64,000 nt of DNA, taken from Eucommia ulmoides. Its lineage: Eukaryota > Streptophyta > Magnoliopsida > Garryales > Eucommiaceae. The stretch covers positions 16,628,880-16,692,879 of the forward strand of contig CM028336.1 in the NCBI GenBank assembly GCA_016647705.1, written 5' to 3'. The notes beneath the pieces are model-generated. The model searched no databases. It saw only the letters and a list, made by a program, of their open reading frames with translations, and was not told the origin of the DNA. The position numbers were made by a program, and so were the translations under genes. Below are positions 11,639 through 24,500 of the stretch, piece by piece; the first letter of the stretch is position 1; each line of letters starts with the position of its first letter.

Positions 11639-12070
11639 CATGATTATTCTGTAGATGGTTTTCTCCGGTTGTTCAGAACCAAAAAAATGAAAAACTGAAC
11701 AAATGCGTGTTAAATTAAGAAAAATGAACAAATGCAGATTAAGGCATTCTAAATCTGAAGAAAAAAAAAAGATGTTAAATAAAGAAAAAATAAACAATTT
11801 CATGTCAAAAATATTAACAATCCTTGCGAAAATCAGATGTGAAAATCTCTCAGATCTGAAGACAAATCTCAATTGGCAGTGTCTATGGTAGCGGTGGTTT
11901 AGTTAGTAGATAGAGAGAAGAGAGTCTTCAATGAGCGAGAGAGGCTTCGATAAAGGGCGGAGGCGACGGGATGTTGCAATTGTGTGGCGGTTTCTATTTC
12001 AAATCTTGGATGTCAGAGTTAGTGGTAGTCGCGGTTTCAAATCTAGGAGGTCAGAGGCGGTGGTGATTGT
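11639..12070. other. No recognised gene
   Basis: Flanking DNA between two retroelement pieces. Short open frames here have no recognisable family. Confidence 0.45.
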
Positions 12071-12700
12071 TGTTGTCCCAAAGGTCTATTCAAGAGGGGG
12101 TGAATTAAATAGTTTTAAATTTTAATCAAATAATTAGAACTTAATTAATTTTATCTGATTAGGCACAGAAAATTTATTTCCAGGAACGCACAAACAGATA
12201 GGATAGAGATCCTTGACACCAAAAATTTTATAGTAGTTTCGCAAGCTACTCTTATCTACATTTATCTCCCTCAGCTCTCACAAGGATTTAATCTACTAAA
12301 TTCTGATTTTCTTCTCAGGTGAGAATCAAACCCTTACAATCTCATTTTAGTAAGTTCCTTTTATACTCAAATATACTCTCACTCAGATTAGGTACGTTTA
12401 TGTTTGAGTTACAACGTCCCAAAAATACAAAAAATATTTCTCTTCTCACAAAGAGCTTTTATCAATATTTATAAATAATACATTCAATGATCGGTCTAAA
12501 CTAGGTGATAGAAGTGTGCACGATTCACAAGATAAACAAATTTATCAATTATGTTATACAAATATGATTTTAAGCGCAGTGGAGCACATAATCAACTATA
12601 TTAGGTAATTCAAATCGTTTGTAACTCAAAATTTGATTTTTCAAAATAAAAACTAATGAGTTTTACAGAAAATGATTTCACAAATTCACAGTTTGATATT
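12071..12700 (-). repeat. Probable copia LTR piece, minus strand
   Basis: The left edge reads TGTTGTCCCAAAGG and then CAAGAGGGGGTGAATT. On the minus strand this gives AATTCACCCCCTCTTG followed by an ACAACA end, the usual 3' terminus of a class of plant copia LTRs. The solo LTR ending at 50872 has the same arrangement. The right border and TSD were not found, so the end is approximate. Confidence 0.4.
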
Positions 12701-14259
12701 AAGATTTCGAGTTAAGAGAGTAGTAGCATGAGTGACGATTATAGAGGAGATTCATCGATATTGAAGCCGACACCGTTCTTTGAAGCACGATGCAAAGATG
12801 GTAAGGGGGAGAGAGAGAGAGAGAGAGGTGATGCAAGGCAGTAGACCATGAGAGAGAGACGATATGATTGACCGATTAAACATTGGGGGCAGTTGAGTTA
12901 ACCTGATTGTTGATTAGGGTTAGTAAAATATAAGGTTAAATATGGACCGTTATTTGTCTCGTAAGACATCAGACGACTGAAAATTGTTTAGAAATCTTAT
13001 ATTTGTCTTGTTTTATATAATAGATTGGTGGGAACTTCCACTAGAAATGCCAAACTCTTTTTTGTCATGTTTGTATTCGTATTTCCGCCTTCTGTGACAC
13101 GACTTGCATTTTTTGGTCAATAATGTCTTTGACCATTGCCATAAGATTCCTTGTTTTCAATAATTTATATCAAGATTGTTATATATTTATTGATGAAATC
13201 AATACAAAAGAATATAAATTACGATTGAAATGATACTTAAGTATTTCAAATTGAGATTTGAGTTCTCCATAATCGTAACTACAAAAAAACATTCATTTTT
13301 TTTGTATTTTTTAGACAAAAAATTACACGTGTTGAATTCACCACGGAATTATGTGAATCGTAAATAGAACATGAAAAGTTACTATAGGATCATTGTTGCA
13401 TCTTTACGTTTGAGGGTAAAAACACCAGATTACGTGTTGAATTCTACACTGACGTGAAATATTATGATATAATATTCATTATACGAACAACTAGAAAATT
13501 ATATTCAGTTATAAATCAATGTTTAATTCAACAAAATAAAAAATAAAATGTGTTGAACTAAACAACATATGTAATTATTCATAAAAAAATTGTCATTTAT
13601 CAAAATAAATTGATAATGGTAGATTCTTTTAGAATTTTAGATCAAAACAAAAATTGTTCGAATTAAAATAAACTAGGAAATTCTTCTTATATGTATATAT
13701 ATATACAGACACTAGCGTATAATCCATATTTGAAGGCATGACTATTAAAAAAATTGAACGAAAGAAATTGACATAATCTCTTCTATTTATACAACATTCT
13801 ACACCTGATTTTATTAAGAAATCAACAATAATTAATATTTAAATGTCATCACCAACTAACAATTTGCATTACGAATATAATACAATCAGTATCTAACAAC
13901 ATAAATATTCAACTATTAAAATAATAACACAAGTAAATATGATTTAAACCGAAGAAAAAAAAAAAAACTTTGCAATTTAAAATAGGAAATAAACTCATAT
14001 TACTTTTTGTACGATTCTAATTTTGTTTTTCACAAAAATAAAATAAAATAGAAAAAATAGTTTTAACTTCTTTGACTTTCAACCGTTGATAGTTAAATTT
14101 AACAGAAAACTTAATAATTGCACTTAATCTTAAGTACAATAGGTGTAAGTAGTGACAAAGTTACTATTGGAGTATAAAATGCAGTTAGACCTAACTGTAG
14201 GGTATGAAGTATAATTAACCATTAATTATATATATACTAAAAACCCTTCATTATTTCGA
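12701..14259. other. AT-rich intergenic stretch
   Basis: A (GA)n run lies at about 12810-12827. The rest is AT-rich without coding families. The word GTGTTGAATTC occurs at about 13329 and again near 13435, but no bordered element was identified. Confidence 0.45.
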
Positions 14260-14942
14260 CTTTGGACCAATGATTTAAAAACCAGACCGGACCGGCCGGT
14301 CAAACCGGTTGAACCGTCGACCGGCCCTATTTCTAGTCCGGAAATACCCTAGAAACCGTTTACCTGGTTAAACAGTTCAACCGGCCGGTTCAAACCGGTT
14401 TAACCGCGAACCGGTGAACCGGTCCGATTTTTGTCGAACCGGGGCGGTTTTCACCATAGTGGCCATTACGGCTCTGTAAAGGATGTGAAAAAATTCCAGG
14501 CGGCGGAGACAATGAAGGCAATTCCACAAACCAGAGAACAATTCGGAAGGTTTGTTTACCGATTTCCGGAGAGAGAATCCGCTGCCAACGTCTCCGACCG
14601 GGTCTCCGATAAGTGTAATACTTCATTTGCTTGTAGGTAACCAAAAACCTTTTTCAACAGCCCTTTAGAGGATAAGGACCAGTCAATGATGGAGGAGAAG
14701 CTCAAAAATCTTTTTCAACAATTGTCGCTTCTAGACTCTAGTTCCAACCCCTTTTCACATGGCTGTGCAACCCTTTTGAAAAATATCAGTAAAAAATATC
14801 ACATGGCTGCAGTACTTTTCCACTTTTCAGCTATCAAATTCATTATTAATTTTATAACCAAATTTTGAAACTCATCTACTCCAAACATATAAAATTATCA
14901 ATTTTCTCTCAATTTATTTAGTTATAGTTATACGGTTAGATT

Positions 14943-15679
14943 GAGTTCTTAACCAAATAATTGTTTATTAAAAAAATAATTTCTGAAAACGGTATATTTC
15001 AAACTTATTTACGGGAGTGGTGTAAAACGCATTACCGAAATGCGTTTTTCAAAAAACGCATTTTCAAAATGCGTGTTTAAATAGTGGATATGAAAGTTAA
15101 AAACGCAATACCGATTTGCGTTTTTTAAAAACGCAAATCGGTTTTGCGTTTCTTAAAGCCCAAAAAAAAAAAAAAAAAAAAAAAAGTAAAAACGCAGAAG
15201 CTTTCTGCGTTTTTCAAAAAAAAAAAAAAAAAAAAAAAAAAACGTTCGAAAAACGCATAAAGCTTCTGCGTTTTTCAAAAAAAAAAAAAAAAAAAGATAA
15301 AAGAGAGTAACGGAACGATCAGTGCGTTCTTCGGCAGTGTGCAAATCCTGTTTTGAAAGCTTTTCTTCTTTCTTTCTTTTTTTTTTTTTTTTTTTTTTTT
15401 TTCAAGAACGTTTTTTTTTTTTTTTTTTTCGCCATTTTCCTCATTCATATTTGGCTTAGAAGAACCATTTTTTGATTAGTATGAAATGATTCCAAAAAAA
15501 ACAAAAATAATATATGCGTTTTTTTAAAAAAAAATTACACTAATTGAAATTAAAATAAAATTACATGTGAATATATAATATATTTTTACAAATTTATAAT
15601 ACATGTCGTCATTGACTTTTTATGTACCACACCCCCTACGTCTGATGTTTCTCCGTTGCCGCCGTAAAGGAAGTGGAAG
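14943..15679 (+). repeat. Left arm of foldback element
   Basis: Near-perfect reverse complement of 15794-16531. Main visible differences are homopolymer lengths and a GGGGAAAATGGTGG-type insertion on the right side near 16030. Confidence 0.93.
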
Positions 15680-15793
15680 TTGGGACTTTCTATGTACCAC
15701 ACCCCCATCGTGGAGGAACCAACATATCCATCTACTATGGACTTGGGACACATTACTCAAGTTGATCATCTCCAGACGGAGGACACCGAAGAA

Positions 15794-16531
15794 CTTCCAC
15801 TTCCTTTACGGCGGCAACGGAGAAACATCAGACGTAGGGGGTGTGGTACATAGAAAGTCAATGACGACATGTATTATAAATTTGTAAAAATATATTATAT
15901 ATTCACATGTAATTTTATTTTAATTTCAATTAGTGTAATTTTTTTTTAAAAAAACGCATATATTATTTTTGTTTTTTTTGGAATCATTTCATACTAATCA
16001 AAAAATGGTTCTTCTAAGCCAAATATGAATGGGGAAAATGGTGGGAAAATGGCGAAAAAAAAAAAAAAACGTTCTTGAAAAAAAAAAAAAAAAAAAAAAA
16101 AAGAAAGAAAGAAGAAAAGCTTTCAAAACAAGATTTGCACACTGCCGAAGAACGCACTGATCGTTCCGTTACTCTCTTTTATCTTTTTTTTTTTTTTTTT
16201 TTGAAAAACGCAGAAGCTTTATGCGTTTTTCGAACGGTTTTTTTTTTTTTTTTTTTTTTTGAAAAACGCAGAAAGCTTCTGCGTTTTTACTTTTTTTTTT
16301 TTTTTTTTTTTTGGGCTTTAAGAAACGCAAAACCGATTTGCGTTTTTTAAAAACGCAAATCGGTATTGCGTTTTTAACTTTCATATCCACTATTTAAACA
16401 CGCATTTTGAAAATGCGTTTTTTGAAAAACGCATTTCGGTAATGCGTTTTACACCACTCCCGTAAATAAGTTTGAAGTATACCGTTTTCAGAAATTATTT
16501 TTTTAATAAACAATTATTTGGTTAAGAACTC
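15794..16531 (-). repeat. Right arm of foldback element
   Basis: Partner of 14943-15679, ending GGTTAAGAACTC directly before the 10-bp TSD. Confidence 0.93.
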
Positions 16532-16861
16532 CGGTTAGATTTATATCTTATTTCTTTTATATATATATATATATATATAAATGATATAATTATGACGTCA
16601 CCGGTTCAATTGCGGTTCACCTACCGGTTGAACCAGTGACCGTGATCCGGTAACTTTTCCGGTTGGACGTCATGTCCGATTTTAAAATCATTGCTTTGGA
16701 CTCCAATTATTTATTTGATAAGATAAATAGTGACGTGCAGTGGATTCATTTGGAGTTGCCCAAAATGACAATGGTCATTAGTTCAATCCCTAGTTGCCCA
16801 AAAACCCAAAATTCTTGAAAGTAATGGAATAATTTTGACCCGCAAATCACAATGATTGTAG

Positions 16862-17032
16862 GGGAAGGTAGTGCCAAAAAAAAATATACTTCCAAGTGTC
16901 TCGGATTTCCAGGTCAGACGAAAATTTCCATTTGTTCTCTTCTCTCACGGCGCTTGTCTGTCCGACGCTGTTCGTGTAATCCGCAGCCGCCAATACGAAT
17001 TCTATCCGATTCCGGAGATTCTATCGATTTCA
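16862..17032 (+). other. Probable 5' UTR exon of the PHR1-like gene
   Basis: A CT-rich, comparatively GC-rich stretch (TTCTCTTCTCTCACGGCG and following) ends in TTTCAAG followed by GTACCC, a reasonable donor. It has no long coding frame. The next plausible exon starts at 18460 after a TTTTGTTTTCCTTGCAG acceptor, so the first intron (about 1.4 kb) would lie in the 5' UTR. The transcript start is not defined by the sequence. Confidence 0.5.
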
Positions 17033-17296
17033 AGGTACCCATTTGAAATTCTGAAGCTCAATCTGCACATGTGGATGGTTTGTTGAATTCCCTGTATCTT
17101 AATCGCCATGTTTCTGCGTTTTTTCTGCTTTGGTTGAAATTCTATTTCTTTTTTAAATTCGTATGAAACTCTGGTAATTTGTCGCTTTCCTGGAAATCTC
17201 TGGCTTTTGTTATGGTAGATTAGAATTGAGATTGTGGAAGCTTGGAAATGGAAAAATAAAAAATAAAAATCTGGGGTATGAATTAATTGATGCATG

Positions 17297-17854
17297 TAGG
17301 GATGCAATTCAACCCGAACTACAGGTAATCAAGCCGAACCAAATGGTTTGGTTTTGAACCCGATTGAATAGTTTTGGTTACAATTTTGGTTTTTGAATTG
17401 AAAATCAAAATGGTTTTGATTTTGAGATAGTAACAGTAAAACCAAACTGTTAAAGCAAATCGCATAACCAAATTGCATAACCGAACCACGTAACCAATAT
17501 TTTAGATATATTTTATTATATATATTATCCTTACTTTTTTTTATTTATTTACATTTTGACCTCTATTATATATATATATATATATTATAGGGTTAATTAG
17601 GTTAATTGTAGGGTTTTCGTAAGTGGGACAAAGGCTTAGTTGTTGTTGTATAAAAAACAAAGTTTCGCAATAGTTTTAGTTTTGGTTATATATATATATA
17701 TAGTTTTGGTTTCGCGATTTTGGTTTTGCATTAAATCAAACGGTTTTAAAGTTTTAAAACCGTTTTCTAAAAAATCGAAGGTTTTGGTTTTTGTTTTGGG
17801 TTTGGTATTGATTTCTAGTGAAACCGGTCCAAAACCAAACCGTCGTCATCCCTA
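17297..17854. mobile_element. Ac-like non-autonomous hAT element in the PHR1-like 5' UTR intron
   Basis: Begins TAGGGATGCAATTC and ends CGTCGTCATCCCTA, giving TIRs TAGGGATG, resembling Ac-type hAT ends. TSDs are GATGCATG (17289-17296) and GATGTATG (17855-17862), one mismatch in 8. The interior is full of GGTTTTGGTT/AACCAAAACC-type words and AT microsatellites. No transposase. Confidence 0.85.
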
Positions 17855-18459
17855 GATGTATGACCGCAGTCTAGTGGAATTTTGATATTCTGTTGATGGG
17901 AAATGAATGATGCACCTGAATAGTGGATTTTGTTCACGACTGATTTGTACTAGTTTGATCATAGCCATGGCCTATCATTCTTTCCTTTTTTCCTCCCTAC
18001 TCCAATTTGGGCTACATTATACTCAACAGAAGTAAGTTCTACATACAGTTAGCTAATCCTTCTTCCTGTACATTCATTTCAAGGAGTTTCTACTAATAGA
18101 CCCTTCCTTTTGTGCTTGATATTCTCCAAATATTTCATCTCTAATCATCTTGTTATTCATATGTTCTAATATGTGTGTGTGTGTATTTTTGCAAGTATTA
18201 CTGCGTTTGCGCAATATATTTTCATTTATCTGTCTCTACTCGTGTATGCTATAATACTTTACAATGTCACTCAACAAATCCTTTTACAGTTAAGGTCAGT
18301 TGCTTACGCCCTGTTTGGTTTCTGTTTCTGGTCCCTGATTCCTGTTCCCGCTCCCAAAATTTTGGGATTTCTGGTTTTGTAGGTTCTGGGAAGGTTGGCT
18401 GGAATATGTGTTACGTTCAATTTCACTCATGTCAACTTGCCCTTTTGTTTTCCTTGCAG

Positions 18460-18492
18460 ATGCCTGAAGTGGTAAACCTTGAATGGTACTGA
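18460..18492 (+). promoter_or_regulatory. Upstream ORF of 10 codons before the PHR1-like start
   Basis: Immediately after the predicted acceptor, ATGCCTGAAG opens a frame encoding MPEVVNLEWY and a TGA. It ends 99 bp before the main ATG at 18592. If the exon model is right, ribosomes meet this small frame first, which could reduce translation of the main protein. Conservation is unknown. Confidence 0.5.
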
Positions 18493-18591
18493 TGTGAAAG
18501 AACAGAAACATAAATTGAGTTAGGGACGAACATTGAGCTATTAAATAGCATATTGGTAGCTGTGGCAGTTTGTCTCAATGTATGCACAAAA

Positions 18592-21500
18592 ATGAACACA
18601 AAACCTGCTTCATTTATTCAGGGGTCTGGGGAAACTAAAATTGGTGGCGCTGGAGCCCTGTGTTCATCCATACCTGTTCTACCTACTCAGTTGGAAGAGA
18701 AGTTTCTCAATTTACCGGGTTCTGATCATGTTACTTCAGAGAGAGGACTGATCACAAATCCAATTTCCCCTAGGAGAACTATTAGCAGGACTGCTGGGCA
18801 CACTTTTTCATCAACTCCTGGATTCACCTCCAATATTCATTTTTCTCCAATTTCACCTCAAGAAAGTTTCCCCCCAGATTACCCATTCATTTCTAAGACT
18901 ATGCATGATGAGAGATTTTTGCCACCAACCCAATCTTTCCATTCAGGTGTAAAATCCACACAAAATGATAATATTTCCTGTGGTGCCAAATCACTTCAGG
19001 ATTCCCTAGATTTTTCTCATCATGTCCCTGTCCAGAACGGTCAGATAGAAGGCACTTCTGATGTTATTGCATCTGAAGACAGCACCAACAAAACTGACTG
19101 GCAAGAGTGGGCAGACCAGCTAATTAGTGTTGAAGATGCCCCTGATCCTAATTGGAGTGAACTTTTTCTTGATTTGAATATTCCAGACCAGGAAGCAGAG
19201 GTTTGGTTCTTGCCTTATTTTTATTCCTATTGTTGTTTATATGAATATATCCTTTGCTTCCTTTCTTATGTTTAGAAGATTGTCTATCCATTGGTATACA
19301 TGTAAAAATCATGGTTTATCTTTTCTTTTCCTCACCTATTTTTCAATTTTTCTTTTGTTGTACTAGTAAATTTTAGTCTTTTTTTTTCATGTTTTGAAGA
19401 ACATGCAAGAAGCTTCCTTTTGAATTTCATCTTTCGTTGACCCCGTTGATTAACATTCACTTCTCATATGATTTATTATTATTGTCTTCCTTAGTTACAC
19501 TAAGCGCCTTTTTGCTTAGGTCCATTTTCACTTTACCACCATATACTTTGGAATTAGGCATTTAACCCGTTTGGACTTTTGATTAAAGTGTAAAAGTTAG
19601 TTTTTCGGTTAGATCTAACGGAATTGACAAAAAGATTGAAATACCCCTAATGTAGACAAATTCTTCAACTTTAGGACAAATTGAGTACTCAAACAAACTC
19701 CGTTTTGGATGATCTATATATGAACGGATTCGTCTCAGAGATTACTACGATGGAATCAAGAATTTGACAAAAATATTAAGATTTGGCACCCAACCGATCA
19801 TCATTTTTCAAAAAAATAAATAAATACTTGTTTATGTGAAAATTCAATTTTTCATAACACCAAAATGGTCATTTTCTTTCCATTTTTAATAATCTAATTT
19901 TATTTTTCTACATTTTAAAGGGTGTAGAATCAAAATTTTTGATTAATTTTTAAATTTGATATTTGTATTAAAAAATGAAATCTTCGAATTTTGATACAAA
20001 ACTTGTATATCAAAATTGAAGTCAGAATTACATTATTCACCATTTCAAACAAAGGAAAACATATATAGATTATTAAAAACAGATATAAAATTAGATGCAT
20101 ATGATATTTTAACATTTTATGTGAAACACTTTTTTTTTTCCTGTAAGGTGGTAAGCAATTTTGGTGTCATATTTTGATTTTTCTTTTGTTGTCAAATTCT
20201 TGCTTCTAAGTTGTAGTACTTTATAAGATGAATTGCTTCATGTATAGGTTATCCAAAACAAAGTTCATTGGACTTGTAAGTTTGTGTTTGAAAGTTGCAG
20301 ATTTTGTCCAAGTCAGGGATATTTTAGTCTTTTGGACACTTATGTTAGGTTTAGCGGAAAAATGAACTTTTGCAGTTTAGTTTGAATTCCAAGCGGGGTA
20401 AAATGCCTATTTCCAAAGTATATGCCGGTAAAATGAAAAAGAAAATGAAAATGGAGGTGAAATGACTCATTTTTTCCCCCCCAAGTGTGTTTGGTTGGAG
20501 GTGAAAAGGAAAAGGGAAATGAAAATAGAGGTGAAATGACCCATTTTTCCTCCCAAAATTTGGGGTGAAAATGAAAAGAGGGTGGAGAAAAAAGTCAAAA
20601 TTACCATTTTGCCCGTTTATTTTATATAACAAATACCCATTTCATTTGTAGTAAGGGTAAAATAGTAAATTAAACAAAAAACATATTACTTTTTTCTTTT
20701 TTTAATACATGCACATTATTATTTCTCCTCCTTCTATATCTCTCCAACCAAACATACTAAGGAAAATGATTTTCTCTCTACAAAGGATAAAAAACAATTC
20801 TTTTTCATTTTCCTTTTCCACCCTTCCGACCAAACATACCCTTAGTGTAACAAGGGCGCTTAGTGTAATTATCCCTTATTATTATTTTTTTTCCCATGTA
20901 TTTTCTCTTACTTAGTTTCTTTAATCCAACTTCTATTTCGGTTAGCCTTGATCTCTTCTTTATTGACGTCACATTTCAAAACAGGAGGTGTTTGACAACA
21001 TTGTCATCATGCTCGTGGTTTGTAGAATGGACTGATATGTTGTCAAACATTAAAACTCTAGGATGTGGTGTGATATAAATTTTCTCTTTCTATTGGACTT
21101 CAAAATGTGCAGCGCTCTTTCGCTCCATATACATATAAGATATCTGTGCCCTGATATGATGGACCGTTACCCTTGCTCATAGATAGACAATTATTCGTGT
21201 ATATATATATATATATATATTATATTATGAACAAAACGCAGACATTCTTTCATTAACTTAAAAGGATTGTAGCATTTCTCTCTTCCTAATTTCTTCAGAA
21301 TCATAAACTTCATGCCAGGTGGTGGGACAATCCTCCAGTGTCCCTATTCAGCAGTCCCGTATTCATGAACATCATCCCGTGTCATCTGGGCAAAACTATC
21401 ATGTTCCCAGTCCATCATCTAACCCTCCTACCAAACCTCGTATGCGATGGACGCCTGAACTTCACGAAGCATTTGTGGAGGCTGTCAACCAGCTTGGCGG

Positions 21501-24500
21501 CGGGGAACGTGTGTAGCATGTTATCATCTTTCATGTTCTTAATGGGATGCTTATTCACTTCGTTTGCATTTGACTGTTATTTCTGACATGCAGGAGCTAC
21601 TCCAAAAGGTGTACTTAAGCTCATGAATGTTGAAGGCCTAACCATTTATCATGTCAAAAGCCATCTGCAGGTATGAAAAAATACTTCTGTGTTTATTTTA
21701 TGTCCTTCCATTGTTGCCGCATTTGAACTAATCATTCTCAAGTCTCAACAAACATGTCTTTTTTATGTTTCAGAAGTACAGAACAGCTCGGTACAAACCA
21801 GAGTCATCCGAAGGTAACATCAATTTCCTCCTTTGGATTTTGGCCAAGTCTTTATTTACAGTCCCTCTTTTTCTTGTGTATCGTGAAGCTTTCCATTAAT
21901 ATGAAAGCTAATTCATATATCAAATTTCATTGCGCTGTTTTTAGGTCCTTCAGCTACATGTGCCAATAACGCCTTTTTTGTACAAACACGTTATGCCATT
22001 TCAGTATATACAACAACAACTAAGCGTTTGTCCCACTTAAGTAGGGTCGGCTACATGAATCATTTTACACCATAATAATTGATCAAGGTCATCCTCTCAG
22101 TCAGGTTTAATATCATCAAGTAAATCTAATTGTCTTGTCCCAAGTCTTCTTAGGCTTACTTCTCTTTCTAATAACCCCCGCACTTGAAGTAAATCGCATT
22201 TTCTCACTGTTGTTTTTATAAGTCTTCTATGCAAATGTTTAAAACACCATAAATGATTTTCTCTCATCTTCTCTTCGATGGGTTCTATTCCTAAATTCTC
22301 CCTAATAATTTCATTCTTAGTTTATTCAATTCTGTGTATGTTGAGAGGGAAAAATTGGAGAAAGGTAGGACTGAAAATGTTATGTTCGCTTCTCATTGCA
22401 GGAAATCCGGAGAAAAAGTCAACTTCTATCAAAGAGATGGCATCTGTTGACTTGAAAACGTATGTTAATCTCTCTCTCTCTTCCCGCCCATCGCCTCTCT
22501 CAATTTAAAATTATCATGGGATATGTTCTATTATTATTATTATCTTGTTTCGGCTAAATCCGATGAAAAACCTAGGTTCTCTTGTAATTGTGATGAAACT
22601 TGAACTCTACTATTGTAGTAACCCAATGGGCCTAACTCACTCTCAAAAGACACCTTATAAGAATAGGATTACCGTAGGCATTATATATATATCAGGATCA
22701 GGTAACACAAGCGATGTGGGATTCAGCACACCCCCTCACGTGTAGGGTGTACTTTGACAAACCACTACCAATGGATATCGGGAAGCCCAACGTCAACGTG
22801 GGATTCGCTATCTTTGGTGTTTTGAGTTGTATATCATGTGGCACTCTAAAGTATTCTAGGTTTATATGCAACTATTAGACTGCCTTAAAGACCAATAATT
22901 GCTTGGTCGCCATTCCACTGTTTTGATTTGATGCCAAGGAAAATACTTTATTTTTTTCCATAAAATAAAATAACAAAATAAACAAACAAATAGAAGAAAG
23001 AAATGAAAGCTTATTTTGTTCCCGAGGTAATTGTAGTCTGTGTGGTATCTCCCTCCAGCCGATGACTATAGATGGGTTCGTGCAAAAATGGAGTGGTTGG
23101 TGGCCTTAAATATAATAATGGAATGCATTGCCAAACAAAATATATGAATTATGATGATAAATATTTGAAAAATAGAAAGACAAATTTCAATTAAAAATAT
23201 GTGAATAAATCAGGTAACGTTTTCGGAGCTCCAACAACTTCGTAAAAAAAGATAATCGGACTCTGATAATTTTGTCGAAAAAATGACCGAACAATAAAAT
23301 TGAAAATGTTCATGTAATTCCAAATAAGAAAAGGAAAAATTAAAAAGTCTCAATTAAAAATAAATAATGAAAGAAAATGCGATAAAATCGACGGAGTTTT
23401 GAATTCGCGCACGAAAGTTCGTTGCAAAAATCTCAACTAAGAAACAAGTGAAAAAAAGAACCCACGACATCACACGAAAAATAAGTCTCTCTTAGGGTAA
23501 CTTCAATGAAAATTAGTCTCAATTAAATAATTTGACAACATTTGCATAGTTTTGACAATATTTCAGCGATATTCCGGTCACATTTTCGAAGTTCCGGCGA
23601 CATTCCAGGGATATTTCCTTAGTTTCGACAACATTCTAAGGACATTACCAGAACTCCGATGACATTACGACAACATTGTGGAGTTTTGGTGACACCCGGT
23701 AACATTTTTGGAGTTCCGACAACATTCCAGAGATGTTTTTGGAACTCCAATGACATTTTGGCAATGTTGCCGGATTTTTGGCAATATTCTGGCAAGTTCA
23801 TCAGAGCTCAACGAAATTGCCGGAAAAGATGACCGAATAATAGAAATAATTATTTTGCCAATATTTTTCACATTTGATTTAGGATTGTCTAATCCCATGA
23901 TTTGTAGAATTAAGAAATTTCCAAGAATGAGAATGAAAACTAATCCCAAGTGCCAAATATAGGAATAGAATGATCAATTCTATAACCATTCTATTTCTTA
24001 GTTGAATTCCGCGGACCAAATATCCTGTGAGAAACACCTACACTTCTAACAAGGCCGTGTGAGTGATTGAATCGCATCTTACACGTGTCAACACACCGTC
24101 CTGCCGGGCACTCTAGGATAGTGTCAGAAACTCCATTTTTTGTGTCTTTAATTAAAAGAAAATATATTCACTTAGGACATGTGTCCTTCAATTTTAGTAA
24201 TACATAACACTTCCTTTTAATTGACTGATAAACTCAGAAGCATTTGTAAGTTGGAGTGCTATGTTTCTTGCAGACAATATAGGACTGGTTGATGAATTTA
24301 GAGGAGCCCTTAACATAAAAGTTATAACTTTGGCGAGAAGCCCTAAAGTTTAAAGGTTTCAAGGATTAATAAGATTTAAGAAAAAATAGATTTTAAAACT
24401 ATAGTAATTTTTTGATAGATGAGGATATGATAAATATTCAATGTACGAGGTTTAGAGTTAATCATTTTAGATACTTAGTTTTTGGTCTTTAGAGTCATGG

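Larger units (their letters stand above)
14943..16531. mobile_element. Foldback element with ~737-bp arms (MULE-like), 10-bp TSD
   Basis: Almost the whole element is one giant inverted repeat: left arm 14943-15679, spacer 15680-15793, right arm 15794-16531. The ends are GAGTTCTTAACC and its inverse. CGGTTAGATT is duplicated on both sides (14933-14942 and 16532-16541); a 9-10-bp duplication fits Mutator-like or foldback elements. Each arm holds several smaller palindromes built on AAACGCA/TGCGTTT words, separated by poly-A (left) or poly-T (right) tracts of 15-25 nt. The inner arm encodes no known protein. Apparent open frames through the poly-A tracts are artefacts. Confidence 0.93.
14268..16693. 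mobile_element. hAT element carrying a foldback insertion, upstream of the PHR1-like gene
   Basis: Starts CAATGATTTAAAAACC and ends GATTTTAAAATCATTG, with a perfect 8-bp duplication CTTTGGAC on both sides (14260-14267 and 16694-16701). Subterminal CCGGTT/AACCGG clusters and an ATTATGACGTCACCGG block near the right end match the element at 1175-2171, so both belong to one family. Without the foldback inside (1589 bp plus a 10-bp duplication) it is about 0.83 kb. No transposase is seen. It ends about 170 bp before the predicted 5' UTR exon of the PHR1-like gene. Confidence 0.93.

Noticed and set aside
15116-16390. Lysine- or phenylalanine-rich open frames on both strands of the foldback arms
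   Set aside because: They are translations of poly-A/poly-T tracts and AAACGCA repeats, mirrored in both arms, with no domain or codon signal.
14943-16531. Foldback as an assembly inversion artefact
   Set aside because: A 10-bp direct duplication flanks it, the spacer is unique, and a diverged relative of its arm exists at 54640-54957, so a real element is the better explanation.
19498-20868. Firm CACTA superfamily call
   Set aside because: Termini fit, but the 3-bp flanks (TTA and TAA) are not identical and a long inner inverted repeat plus a MITE-like unit are atypical; kept only as a moderate-confidence feature.
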